Both the position numbers and the translations under genes were made by a program. The notes under the pieces were generated by a model. It searched no databases, had not been told where the DNA came from, and worked only from the letters and a program-made list of their open reading frames with translations. This document shows, one piece after another, positions 39,693 to 47,374 of a DNA stretch of 64,000 nt (position 1 is its first letter; every line of letters begins with the position of its first letter). The stretch comes from Betaproteobacteria bacterium TMED22 (lineage in GTDB: Bacteria; Pseudomonadota; Gammaproteobacteria; Burkholderiales; Eutrophovitaceae): positions 105,726-169,725 of the forward strand of contig NHCB01000015.1 in the NCBI GenBank assembly GCA_002167745.1, written 5' to 3'.

Positions 39693-39704
39693 TTGTTGTA
39701 ACAA
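39693..39704. promoter_or_regulatory. Inverted repeat in the aminotransferase/reductase divergent spacer (candidate GntR-type operator)
   Basis: TTGT and ACAA half-sites flank TGTA in TTGTTGTAACAA, within a stretch where TTGTTG recurs several times. GntR-family regulators often bind TTGT-N-ACAA-like palindromes. It lies about 50 bases before the ATG of the reductase gene and about 100 bases before the divergent aminotransferase. No adjacent GntR regulator is present, so this is weak. Confidence 0.25.
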
Positions 39705-39753
39705 TAGTTGTTTAGCATAAGGTTGCATAAACAATTAATTTATGGAGAGAAAA

Positions 39754-40689
39754 ATGCGTATAGCGGTAATTGGCACGGGAGGAGTGGGAGGATACTTTGG
39801 AGCAAGACTTAGCGAGGCGGGCGAAGACGTTACTTTCATAGCTCGGGGGGCTCATTTAGAAGCAATGAAAAATAAAGGCTTAGCTATACACTCTCCGCTA
39901 GGGAACATGCATTTGGACAAGATCCAGTGCACTGATGATCCGAGCACTATAGCTCCAGTTGACATCGTGATGATTGCAGTCAAATTATGGGCAACAAACG
40001 AGGCGATTGAAGCAGCCAGACCTCTCCTGTCTGAAGGCACAGGAATCATCTCGTTTCAGAATGGAATCTTGGCTGAGGAGCTATTACTTAAAGCCTTCAC
40101 AAAAACTCATGCTATGGGTGGGGTCGCCAATATAGCTGCACTCATCGAGGAGCCTGGCGTCATTCGCCATAACGGGACCATGGCAAGTCTGTTCTTTGGA
40201 GAACTGGATAATGAATCCTCGAGTCGATCAAAACTGCTGCTCGAAGCGTGCGAAAAGGCAAATATCACTGCTAGCATACCTGAGGACATTAATCGCGCGA
40301 TCTGGGAAAAATATATCCGCTTAGTCACCATGGCGGCTATGACCACAATATGTAGAATGCCAATTGGTCCTATCCGGAACGATACCGATACAAGAAGCCT
40401 TCTAACCCAAATTTTGTCAGAGATAATAGCGGTCGCAAAAGCTAAAGGGATAAAATTCAGTGCCGACGTTGTAGCCGAACAACTATCAATCATAGATAGT
40501 TATCCACCAAGCATGGTAGCCTCGATGTGTGGAGATTTAAGGCGAGGATATAGACTGGAACTTCCTTGGTTTTCTGGAACAGTAACGAACCTCGGCAAGG
40601 ACTTTAATATTCCCACGCCAGCAAATGCATTTGTCTACAGCGCTTTGAAACTCTTTGAAAACGGGAAACCTGAAGAAGCACAAATTTGA
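39754..40689 (+). CDS. Ketopantoate reductase (PanE/ApbA) family 2-oxoacid reductase
   Basis: A 311-residue NADPH-dependent reductase. It has the N-terminal loop IAVIGTGGVGGYFGARLSEAG, NG-containing IISFQNGILAEE, the catalytic lysine region NRAIWEKYIRLVTMAAMTT and the C-terminal helix IPTPANAFVYSAL. PanE makes D-pantoate from ketopantoate, but many paralogues reduce other 2-oxo acids. Because it leads a plus-strand set with a mandelate racemase homologue and a hydroxyacid dehydrogenase, a catabolic 2-oxoacid role is as likely as pantothenate synthesis. The start is the ATG directly after GGAGAG, not the upstream ATG that overlaps it. Confidence 0.88.
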   Translation: MRIAVIGTGGVGGYFGARLSEAGEDVTFIARGAHLEAMKNKGLAIHSPLGNMHLDKIQCTDDPSTIAPVDIVMIAVKLWATNEAIEAARPLLSEGTGIISFQNGILAEELLLKAFTKTHAMGGVANIAALIEEPGVIRHNGTMASLFFGELDNESSSRSKLLLEACEKANITASIPEDINRAIWEKYIRLVTMAAMTTICRMPIGPIRNDTDTRSLLTQILSEIIAVAKAKGIKFSADVVAEQLSIIDSYPPSMVASMCGDLRRGYRLELPWFSGTVTNLGKDFNIPTPANAFVYSALKLFENGKPEEAQI

Positions 40690-40726
40690 GACGGGACGTG
40701 AATTCGAAATAATAAAGGAGATATCC

Positions 40727-41818
40727 ATGCCAGTTACAATTACAGGGTTTCAAGCTCGGGCCGTCGCTGCGCCAATCAAGCATCCACCGCGACCCGCCAG
40801 TGGCGTTATTGACTCAGCAGCCCTTATCCTAATTGACCTTCAAACCAACGAAGGAATAACAGGACATACTTACCTGTTCGCCTTTTCACAAAGCATGCTC
40901 AAACCAACTGTGGAGTGTTTTAACGCCGTTTGTGAACTCATTATGGGCGATGAAGCATCTCCGTTAGAGACCGATAGTAAACTGAGAAAGCACTTCACCC
41001 TGTACGATACGCATGGAATCTTAGGACAAGTACTTGCAGGTATAGACATGGCCCTCTGGGATATCCAAGCGAAAAGGCAAGGGGTCCCGCTTGCCGTTGC
41101 TCTGGGGGGCAAACCGTCCCAAATTAGAGCCTATAATAGTTGCGGGCTTTGGGCGAACGAGACTGCCAACACGCTACCCGAATTAGCACACGAACTCATT
41201 AATGACGGTGATTACACCGGCGTTAAAATGAGAATAGGTCGTGCCGACTTTAATTTGGACCTTGCTGCTGTCCGGGCAGTCAAAAAGGCGATTGGAGATG
41301 GAATAAGTTTAATGGTTGACTTCAATCAATCGCTATCGGTGAATGAAGCACTAAAAAGGTGTCGAGTATTAGATCAAGAAGGGCTTTACTGGATTGAGGA
41401 TCCTATCCGTCACGACGACTACGAGGGATGCGCCAAAATTCGTGCGACCATCGATACACCAATTCAAATCGGAGAAAATTTACTTAACTCATTGGAAATG
41501 AAGAAAGCCATCGATGCGGAGGCGGGGGATTTCTATATGCCAGATGTGCAAAGAATTGGGGGCGTCACCGGTTGGCTGAGAGCCGCCTCTTTGGCACAAG
41601 CGAATGCACTGGACCTCTCGTGCCACCTATTCCCCGAGATCAGTTGCCATCTTCTTTCCGTATCCCCCACGAGACACTGGCTTGAGTATGTGGATTGGTT
41701 CGCAGGCGTTGTTCAAGAGCCGATTCAAATAGTCGATGGTTTAGCAATTACGCCAGATAGGCCCGGTATTGGAATTTCATGGGATGAGAAAGCAGTCAAT
41801 AAATATCTGGTATCTTGA
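40727..41818 (+). CDS. Mandelate racemase/enolase superfamily enzyme, close to mandelate racemase
   Basis: A 363-residue enolase-superfamily enzyme that aligns by eye with Pseudomonas mandelate racemase almost end to end with a constant +3 offset. Metal ligands are Asp198, Glu224 and Glu250; the His-Asp dyad is His300 and Asp273; Glu320 matches the oxyanion-stabilising Glu317. The KxK base motif is KMR here: Lys167 remains, but the S-face catalytic lysine 166 is Arg169. That change would impair two-base racemisation, so a different reaction (dehydration or one-base epimerisation) is possible. AAGGAGAT precedes the ATG at 40727; 24 upstream in-frame codons are not part of the protein. Confidence 0.9.
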   Translation: MPVTITGFQARAVAAPIKHPPRPASGVIDSAALILIDLQTNEGITGHTYLFAFSQSMLKPTVECFNAVCELIMGDEASPLETDSKLRKHFTLYDTHGILGQVLAGIDMALWDIQAKRQGVPLAVALGGKPSQIRAYNSCGLWANETANTLPELAHELINDGDYTGVKMRIGRADFNLDLAAVRAVKKAIGDGISLMVDFNQSLSVNEALKRCRVLDQEGLYWIEDPIRHDDYEGCAKIRATIDTPIQIGENLLNSLEMKKAIDAEAGDFYMPDVQRIGGVTGWLRAASLAQANALDLSCHLFPEISCHLLSVSPTRHWLEYVDWFAGVVQEPIQIVDGLAITPDRPGIGISWDEKAVNKYLVS

Positions 41819-41819
41819 T

Positions 41820-42170
41820 ATGAATGTCAAAATCTTTGGAATAAAAAATTGTGACACAATGAAAAAAGCGATGAAATGGCTTGACTCAAACAATATTGCA
41901 TTTGAATTTCACGATTACAAAAAGGAAGGTGTTGACGACGAATGGCTTAAGAGATGGTGCGGCCTGGTAACTTGGGACACCCTACTCAACACACGAGGCA
42001 CAACTTGGCGTAAACTACTTGAAGATGAGCGGTCAAACGTAAACGAAGAAAAAGCGTGTGAACTAATGAAGGCATATCCTTCATTAGTAAAAAGGCCGGT
42101 TTTGGTTGACTGCTCGGGGCAAGTGTATGTGGGCTTTTCTGAAGCTCAATATCAAGGAATAAAATTTTAA
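41820..42170 (+). CDS. ArsC/Spx-family protein, YffB type
   Basis: A 116-residue thioredoxin-fold protein of the ArsC/YffB group. FGIKNCDTMKKAMKWL near the N-terminus carries a single reactive cysteine (Cys11), and RGTTWRKLL, PSLVKRPVLV and VGFSEAQY are conserved YffB positions. YffB homologues are suspected glutathione-dependent thiol reductases; no arsenate function is established. The ATG follows the previous stop by one base, so the genes are co-translated. Confidence 0.9.
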   Translation: MNVKIFGIKNCDTMKKAMKWLDSNNIAFEFHDYKKEGVDDEWLKRWCGLVTWDTLLNTRGTTWRKLLEDERSNVNEEKACELMKAYPSLVKRPVLVDCSGQVYVGFSEAQYQGIKF

Positions 42171-42211
42171 ATCAGCACTTTAAAAAAACTCGATTACAGG
42201 TTTCTTACAAA

Positions 42212-43597
42212 ATGGCTCTTCCAGAAAAAGATTCTCAAACCATTCTCGATAAGCTAACTAGCTTACTCAACGACCGCATCTCAACCAATGCATCGGTGAG
42301 AGATATACACGGTAAAGACGAATCGTGGCACCATCCACACCGACCAGACCTTGTAGCATTTCCCAAAACAACCGAAGAGGTCTCGGAAATCGTCAAGATA
42401 TGTTCAGAATTCAATGTCCCTGTCATCGCTTATGGCACGGGCACTAGCCTCGAGGGCAATGTCATCCCTCACAACGGCGGTATTGTTGTTGATCTAATGC
42501 ACATGGATCAGGTATTACGCGTAAACGCTGAAGATTTAGATTGCACCGTACAAGCGAGAGTAACTCGAAAACAACTCAACGAATTCATTAAAGACCAAGG
42601 ATTATTTTTTCCAATCGACCCTGGAGCTGATGCCTCGCTAGGCGGGATGGCTGCCACCAGGGCTTCCGGAACCAATGCTGTTCGGTATGGGACGATGCGG
42701 GAGAATGTTCTTGGACTGACCGTTGTTCTCGCTGATGGGCGTATTATCCGCACATCTAGGAGAGCCCGTAAGTCTGCTGCTGGATATGATTTAACCCGAT
42801 TGTTTGTGGGCTCTGAGGGTACCCTAGGGATTATTACAGAAGTTACATTAAAACTCTATGGTGTTCCTGAGGCGATGGCGGCAGCTGTGTGTTCTTTTGA
42901 CTCGCTCGAGGGAGCAATTGATACGGTAATACAAACCATACAACTCGGAGTACCGGTTGCTCGTATCGAGTTACTGGACGACGTACAAATGGGTGCAGTT
43001 AATTCTTTTTCGCAGCTTGATTATCCTGTAAAAGATACGCTTTTCTTAGAATTTCATGGGAGCGAAACTGGCGTTAAGGAACAGGCGGAGACTGTTCAAG
43101 CTATTGCTGCTGAGAACTCTGGAGGGGAATTTAAATGGGCCACCAAACCTGAAGATAGAAATAAATTATGGGCAGCGAGGCATGATGTGACATACGCGAC
43201 TAAAGCGCTTCGGGCTGGAGCAGAAGTATGGGCAACAGACGTATGCGTGCCAATTTCACGACTTGCTGAATGTATCTTAGAAACCAAAAAAGATTTAGCT
43301 GACAGCTTCCTCATGGCTCCGCTCGTCGGCCACGTTGGGGACGGGAACTTCCATCTCGGCTTCGTCATTAAGAGGGAAGAAGAACACGAAACGAAAGAGG
43401 CTGAGCGCTTAAATGATCGCTTAGTTATGCGAGCGATCGCGATGGACGGCACATGTACCGGTGAGCATGGCATTGGACTGGGTAAGATGAAGTTTTTAAC
43501 AGCGGAACATGGTGAAGGTGTCTCTGTTATGCGTAGCATCAAAAAGTCTCTTGACCCAAAAAACATCATGAATCCCGGAAAAATATTTACCGTTTAA
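42212..43597 (+). CDS. FAD-linked D-2-hydroxyacid (D-lactate-type) dehydrogenase
   Basis: A 461-residue flavoprotein of the GlcD/D-lactate dehydrogenase (cytochrome) family. The PCMH-type FAD domain covers about residues 1-220, with GTGTSLEGNVIPHNGGIVVDL and DPGADASLGGMAATRASGTNAVRYG. The FAD-oxidase C-terminal domain has VGHVGDGNFHLGFV and GTCTGEHGIGLGKM, carrying the active-site histidines. It would oxidise a D-2-hydroxy acid to a 2-oxo acid, passing electrons to a quinone or cytochrome. There is no iron-sulfur domain. Its place next to a mandelate-racemase homologue suggests a shared 2-hydroxyacid route. Confidence 0.88.
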   Translation: MALPEKDSQTILDKLTSLLNDRISTNASVRDIHGKDESWHHPHRPDLVAFPKTTEEVSEIVKICSEFNVPVIAYGTGTSLEGNVIPHNGGIVVDLMHMDQVLRVNAEDLDCTVQARVTRKQLNEFIKDQGLFFPIDPGADASLGGMAATRASGTNAVRYGTMRENVLGLTVVLADGRIIRTSRRARKSAAGYDLTRLFVGSEGTLGIITEVTLKLYGVPEAMAAAVCSFDSLEGAIDTVIQTIQLGVPVARIELLDDVQMGAVNSFSQLDYPVKDTLFLEFHGSETGVKEQAETVQAIAAENSGGEFKWATKPEDRNKLWAARHDVTYATKALRAGAEVWATDVCVPISRLAECILETKKDLADSFLMAPLVGHVGDGNFHLGFVIKREEEHETKEAERLNDRLVMRAIAMDGTCTGEHGIGLGKMKFLTAEHGEGVSVMRSIKKSLDPKNIMNPGKIFTV

Positions 43598-43615
43598 TTT
43601 AACTAAGCTGCGCAA

Positions 43616-44596
43616 TTGGACTCGCTGACTCAAATGGCGCTCGGAGCGTCAGTAGGTGCGGCGTGCGTGTCGCGTGGTGATAAACGCCGCGCAGCAATAC
43701 TCGGGGCAGCACTTGGGACGCTACCAGATCTAGATATATTGATTAGCTATGCGGACCCCATTGATAATTTCATCGAACATCGAGGGTTCAGCCACTCACT
43801 CTTCGTACTCATCCCACTATCGATATTGATTTGGTTACTTGGGAAAAAACTTAGCGATCGAGTCACAAACGCACCATACCCTTGGCTAGCGTCTATCACG
43901 CTGGCTTTGATAACCCATCCTATTCTCGATGCTCATACGGTCTATGGGACTCAGCTCTTCTGGCCATTAAATAATCCACCTTTAATGTGGTCAACCATTT
44001 TTATAATTGATCCGATCTACACGCTACCACTCGTGGTTATTGCCTTGACCGTAATTATTGTTCCGCGCTGGAAGGGCATACAGAAAACCTTGGCGATTGG
44101 CCTTATATTGAGCTCCTGCTATCTTTCCTGGTCTTGGGTGGCCAAAAATCTGGTCGCCCAAGAACTCGCGTCTTACATGGCAGTCAAGGACATGAATTAT
44201 AAAAAATATTTTACCGTTCCCACGCCATTCAACACGCTACTTTGGCGCATTGTAGCAATGACATCTGAGGGCTATTACGAGGGCTTTTACTCATTACGAA
44301 AACCTAATAACCCGATCAACTTTAGGTTCATCGGAATTGAACCCGAGGCGCAAGATATTGCATTAACCGAGGATGCATACAATAAATTAAATTGGTTCTC
44401 CCACGGATTCCTGAAAACAGAAATTATCGATGATCGACTGATAATTAGTGACTTACGCATGGGCTTAGAGCCTGATTATGTTTTTCGGTTTGCGATTAGT
44501 GAAAAAAAAGATGGTAAATGGCGTGCTATTACACCCTTAAAAGTAGGAACCAGATACGATCAATCAAGATTAATAGAGATATTCAAAAAGCTTTAA
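43616..44596 (+). CDS. YdjM/DUF457 membrane-bound metal-dependent hydrolase family protein
   Basis: A 326-residue membrane protein of the YdjM type, beginning (M)DSLTQMALGASVGAACV with a TTG start, as family members do. The histidines and acids of the family are visible: GTLPDLDIL, EHRGFSHSLFVL and THPILDAHTVYG. Four or five transmembrane helices follow, then a soluble C-terminal domain of about 130 residues. Family members are predicted inner-membrane metal-dependent hydrolases of unknown substrate. It ends the plus-strand run that starts with the reductase gene. Confidence 0.88.
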   Translation: MDSLTQMALGASVGAACVSRGDKRRAAILGAALGTLPDLDILISYADPIDNFIEHRGFSHSLFVLIPLSILIWLLGKKLSDRVTNAPYPWLASITLALITHPILDAHTVYGTQLFWPLNNPPLMWSTIFIIDPIYTLPLVVIALTVIIVPRWKGIQKTLAIGLILSSCYLSWSWVAKNLVAQELASYMAVKDMNYKKYFTVPTPFNTLLWRIVAMTSEGYYEGFYSLRKPNNPINFRFIGIEPEAQDIALTEDAYNKLNWFSHGFLKTEIIDDRLIISDLRMGLEPDYVFRFAISEKKDGKWRAITPLKVGTRYDQSRLIEIFKKL

Positions 44597-44626
44597 AGCT
44601 AAATGTTAAAGCCTCACCAATTACAC

Positions 44627-45034
44627 TTAATCAATTTTTTTATGCGCGCCATCACAGAAAGGTTTCATTTGAGAAGCTCCGCAGCGACACAATTTCACTT
44701 GGTTACCCTGCCAAATTACGGATCGTTCATCGACGAGGGACACAGGCCCGGATATATGCAAAGGCCCACCCTTGATTCCAGCGACAGCAGTTGATCCATC
44801 CTCTGGACTAGGTCTTTCGTTAGTGACCACGTACTCACACTCAAGCTGATCTTGCGTATTAAACGAAAAAGAGTTGTGAGATTCATCGCAAAACGGAGCG
44901 CGGCCCGTCCTTCCGCAACGACAGAACGCTAATGAATCATGTTTCATAACACGAGATAACATCTCCTCATTTAGGTAGACAAATGTGCCAAAAAAATAAA
45001 GCGGTCCATCTTTGATTACTTTAATCTTGAGCAT
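44627..45034 (-). CDS. Double CDGSH iron-sulfur protein
   Basis: A 135-residue protein with two CDGSH-type [2Fe-2S] modules. The first uses Cys38, Cys40, Cys49 and His53 (CRCGRTGRAPFCDESH); the second uses Cys116, Cys118, Cys127 and His131 (CRCGASQMKPFCDGAH). The three-Cys, one-His ligation is diagnostic. Between them the IKGGPLHISGPV segment is typical of the bacterial two-domain subtype. I use the ATG at 45034; the frame is open a further nine codons to a TTG within the SDR gene end. It is the last gene of the benzoate-related run and may carry electrons, which is inference. Confidence 0.88.
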   Translation of the reverse strand: MLKIKVIKDGPLYFFGTFVYLNEEMLSRVMKHDSLAFCRCGRTGRAPFCDESHNSFSFNTQDQLECEYVVTNERPSPEDGSTAVAGIKGGPLHISGPVSLVDERSVIWQGNQVKLCRCGASQMKPFCDGAHKKID

Positions 45035-45045
45035 GACCGATTGTT

Positions 45046-45828
45046 CTAATGTGCAGTCCAACCACCATCAACCGAATAGGAAGAACCAGTGATCGATGAT
45101 GCTTGTTCGGAGGCAAGAAACAAAGCTAGCGCAGCAATTTCATTAACCTGTACAAATTTTCTAGTTGGCTGTCGCTCCAAGATTAAATTGCGGATCACCT
45201 CAGTCTGAGATATTGATTTTTCACGCGATAAGGTCTCAACCTGAGTTTTAACGAGAGGCGTCTCTACCCAACCTGGACAAATGGCGTTACAAGTAATCCC
45301 GGACTCGGCAACCTCCAAGGCTATTGTCTTAGTAAAGCCAATTAGCCCATGTTTCGCTGCCACATAAGCGGATTTGTTTACAGAGGCGACCAGTCCGTGA
45401 GCCGATGCAATATTGATGATTCTGCCAAACCCTTGATTACGCATACTTGGTATGAGTAATCGGCTCATATGAAATGCCGAGGATAAATTAACAGCCAAGA
45501 TGAGGTCCCACTTGTCAATCGGAAAGTGCTCTACCGGCGACACATGCTGAACTCCAGCATTATTAATCAAAACATCGACTTCACCCAGGGCGTCACCTGC
45601 GTCTCCCGCGAAGCGCTCAATCTCACGAGGTTTCGACATGTCTGCTCCAGAAGAGAACACCTGAACACCAAAATCCTCTTTAATACCATGTTCAATTTCT
45701 TGTATATCTTGCGCATTGTCTAAACCATTCAAGCCAATATCGTAACCGTTCGATGCAAACTCTTTCGCAATTCCTAAGCCGATACCAGAAGTAGACCCAG
45801 TAATTAAAGCGACTTTCCTTCTACTCAT
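45046..45828 (-). CDS. 3-hydroxybutyrate dehydrogenase-like SDR
   Basis: A 260-residue classical short-chain dehydrogenase resembling D-3-hydroxybutyrate dehydrogenase. Features are the NAD loop GSTSGIGLGIAKEFA, NNAGVQHVSPVE, the catalytic Ser with YVAAKHG (Tyr-x-x-x-Lys) and CPGWVETPLVKTQ, plus the C-terminal SITGSSYSVDGGWTAH. It starts at the ATG at 45828 with GAGGAT upstream and overlaps the hydrolase stop by eight bases. It could process hydroxyacid or hydroxyacyl intermediates late in benzoate breakdown, or simply link to ketone-body metabolism. Confidence 0.85.
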   Translation of the reverse strand: MSRRKVALITGSTSGIGLGIAKEFASNGYDIGLNGLDNAQDIQEIEHGIKEDFGVQVFSSGADMSKPREIERFAGDAGDALGEVDVLINNAGVQHVSPVEHFPIDKWDLILAVNLSSAFHMSRLLIPSMRNQGFGRIINIASAHGLVASVNKSAYVAAKHGLIGFTKTIALEVAESGITCNAICPGWVETPLVKTQVETLSREKSISQTEVIRNLILERQPTRKFVQVNEIAALALFLASEQASSITGSSYSVDGGWTAH

Positions 45829-46618
45829 AGCGATCCTCACACAGGCTATCTTCAACAAATTTCGTTATAGCATCAATCGTGGCACGGGTTTGGTCAACAT
45901 GCGGAGAATGCCCACACTCCTTTAGGATGACTCGTTGAGTCGGCGCTGGCGATAACTTTTCAATAACTTCAACTTGCGCTAACGATCCATATGGATCGTT
46001 AGCGCTTTGAATGAGCAAAGATTCACAAGTAAGGTTTTCAACATACGTTTTAATATCCCAATGCCTAAACTCCTGCGATAACCAAATGTCGTTCCAACCC
46101 CAAAATGCGGATTTGACATCCGCATGGTAGCGTTCTAACTTCTTAGGTAACTCTGTTGTTTCAAAGGCAACTCGAGCCTGCTCAATGCTCTCTACCGTTA
46201 AGTCTTCTACAAAAACATGAGGCGCCATCAAGACCAGTCCGCCCACGTCGTATCCTCCGCCATTATGAATCAAAGCGATAGAGGCTCCATCACTATGTCC
46301 AATGAGTATCGGCCTATGGACGTTTATGTGTTTTAAGAACTCTGGAAGAATATTAAGGGCCTCTTCATGCATATATTTAATCGGTCTTTTCTCGGCAAGA
46401 GGAGTGGATCCACCGTAACCATACCTGGAGTAAGTGAATACACGGCAGCCTGTCGCTGAAGCCAAGTCCTCAGGAAAGCTCTTCCATAAACCAACGGAGC
46501 CCAAACCCTCATGCAGCAAAACTAACGCATCACCAGTGGCAATTACGTCATCGGACTCGACGCATCGATACTCCAAACGTTTATCATCGAGATCAAAATA
46601 ACTATCCGTAATTTTCAT
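45821..46618 (-). CDS. Alpha/beta hydrolase in the benzoate operon, lactonase-like
   Basis: A 265-residue alpha/beta hydrolase. HEGLGSVGLWKSFPEDLA is the oxyanion segment, GHSDGASIAL gives the serine nucleophile, ANDPYG the catalytic aspartate, and KECGHSPHVDQ the histidine. Box clusters in other bacteria often encode a lactone hydrolase-like protein, so the enzyme may open a shunt lactone or hydrolyse a dead-end CoA ester; this is inference. GAGGG precedes the start by about 12 bases. A 30-bp perfect palindrome sits inside its coding sequence at the catalytic-aspartate region. Confidence 0.85.
   Translation of the reverse strand: MKITDSYFDLDDKRLEYRCVESDDVIATGDALVLLHEGLGSVGLWKSFPEDLASATGCRVFTYSRYGYGGSTPLAEKRPIKYMHEEALNILPEFLKHINVHRPILIGHSDGASIALIHNGGGYDVGGLVLMAPHVFVEDLTVESIEQARVAFETTELPKKLERYHADVKSAFWGWNDIWLSQEFRHWDIKTYVENLTCESLLIQSANDPYGSLAQVEVIEKLSPAPTQRVILKECGHSPHVDQTRATIDAITKFVEDSLCEDRYE
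45976..46005. repeat. 30-bp perfect palindrome inside the hydrolase gene
   Basis: The 15-base arm GCGCTAACGATCCAT is followed immediately by its exact reverse complement, with no spacer and the centre CATATG. The repeat lies within the coding sequence that specifies the catalytic-aspartate segment, so it survives under coding constraint. Transcribed, it would form a long hairpin; as DNA, it would suit a dimeric binding protein. It does not extend: base 45975 and 46006 are both T. Confidence 0.95.
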
Positions 46619-46657
46619 CCTTAAAGCCCTCCTAAAAAGTGAGACTCAGCAGAGGCA

Positions 46658-47374
46658 TCAGACTCCCAACCAGTTTTTAAGTGCTTCTGGATGCTCAATT
46701 AATTTTGGTGAAACATCATCAAATACAATCTTACCTTTAACCATTACGACACATCGATTTGATATTTTTGAAACTGCTTTAAAGTTCTTATCGACAATTA
46801 GAGCCGAAATACCAGATTCTTGTACGACTTTAATTATGCCCCATATGTCTTGCGCAATTAGAGGCGCAAGTCCCTCGGTAGCCTCATCCAATATCAATAA
46901 ATCAGGATTGGTTAATAAGGCTCGGCCGATACTCAACATCTGCTGCTCGCCTCCAGACAATTGCTGCCCCCCATGCATCAATCGTTCCTTGAGCCGAGGA
47001 AAACTATCAAGCACTCGATCATAGGTCCACTCTATCCGACCCTCGAAACCCGATCGAGCAGCCAAGATTAAGTTTTCTTTGACAGATAAATTCTTGAAAA
47101 TCCCGCGGCCCTCAGGCACGTACGCTATACCGCCTCTCGCAAGCGTATGAGTAGGTAAAGTTTTGGTATTCTGCTCTCGGAATTGAATTTCACCAGAGCT
47201 AATAGAAACCAAGCCCAAAAGACACTTTATTAACGTGGTCTTACCCATTCCATTTCTACCCATGAGCCCCACCGTTTCACCACGTTTAATTTCCAGATTC
47301 ACGCCGTGAAGCACATGACTCAAACCATAGTGCGCATGCAGGTCTGTCAATTTAACAAGCGTATTAAGCATCAA
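46658..47374 (-). CDS. livF: Branched-chain-type ABC transporter ATPase LivF (benzoate uptake)
   Basis: A 238-residue ABC ATPase of the LivF type: Walker A GRNGMGKTTLIKC, the signature QLSGGEQQMLSIGRA, Walker B LLILDEATEGLAP and the LivF hallmark EGRGIFKNLSVKENL. It forms a HAAT-family importer with the neighbouring LivG, LivM, LivH and binding protein. The LivG gene overlaps its start by 11 bases. Placement in a benzoate gene set makes benzoate, or a related aromatic acid, the likely substrate. Confidence 0.92.
   Translation of the reverse strand: MMLNTLVKLTDLHAHYGLSHVLHGVNLEIKRGETVGLMGRNGMGKTTLIKCLLGLVSISSGEIQFREQNTKTLPTHTLARGGIAYVPEGRGIFKNLSVKENLILAARSGFEGRIEWTYDRVLDSFPRLKERLMHGGQQLSGGEQQMLSIGRALLTNPDLLILDEATEGLAPLIAQDIWGIIKVVQESGISALIVDKNFKAVSKISNRCVVMVKGKIVFDDVSPKLIEHPEALKNWLGV

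Noticed and set aside
39742-39753. Upstream ATG for the PanE-type reductase
   Set aside because: The GGAGAG between the two ATGs is a better ribosome site for the second, and the family motif starts right there.
40655-40726. 24-codon extension of the mandelate racemase homologue
   Set aside because: It overlaps the previous gene, while AAGGAGAT precedes the ATG at 40727 and the protein then aligns from its first residue.
43096-43569. Long antisense frame opposite the D-2-hydroxyacid dehydrogenase gene
   Set aside because: It is a shadow of a well-conserved flavoprotein gene with no family features of its own.
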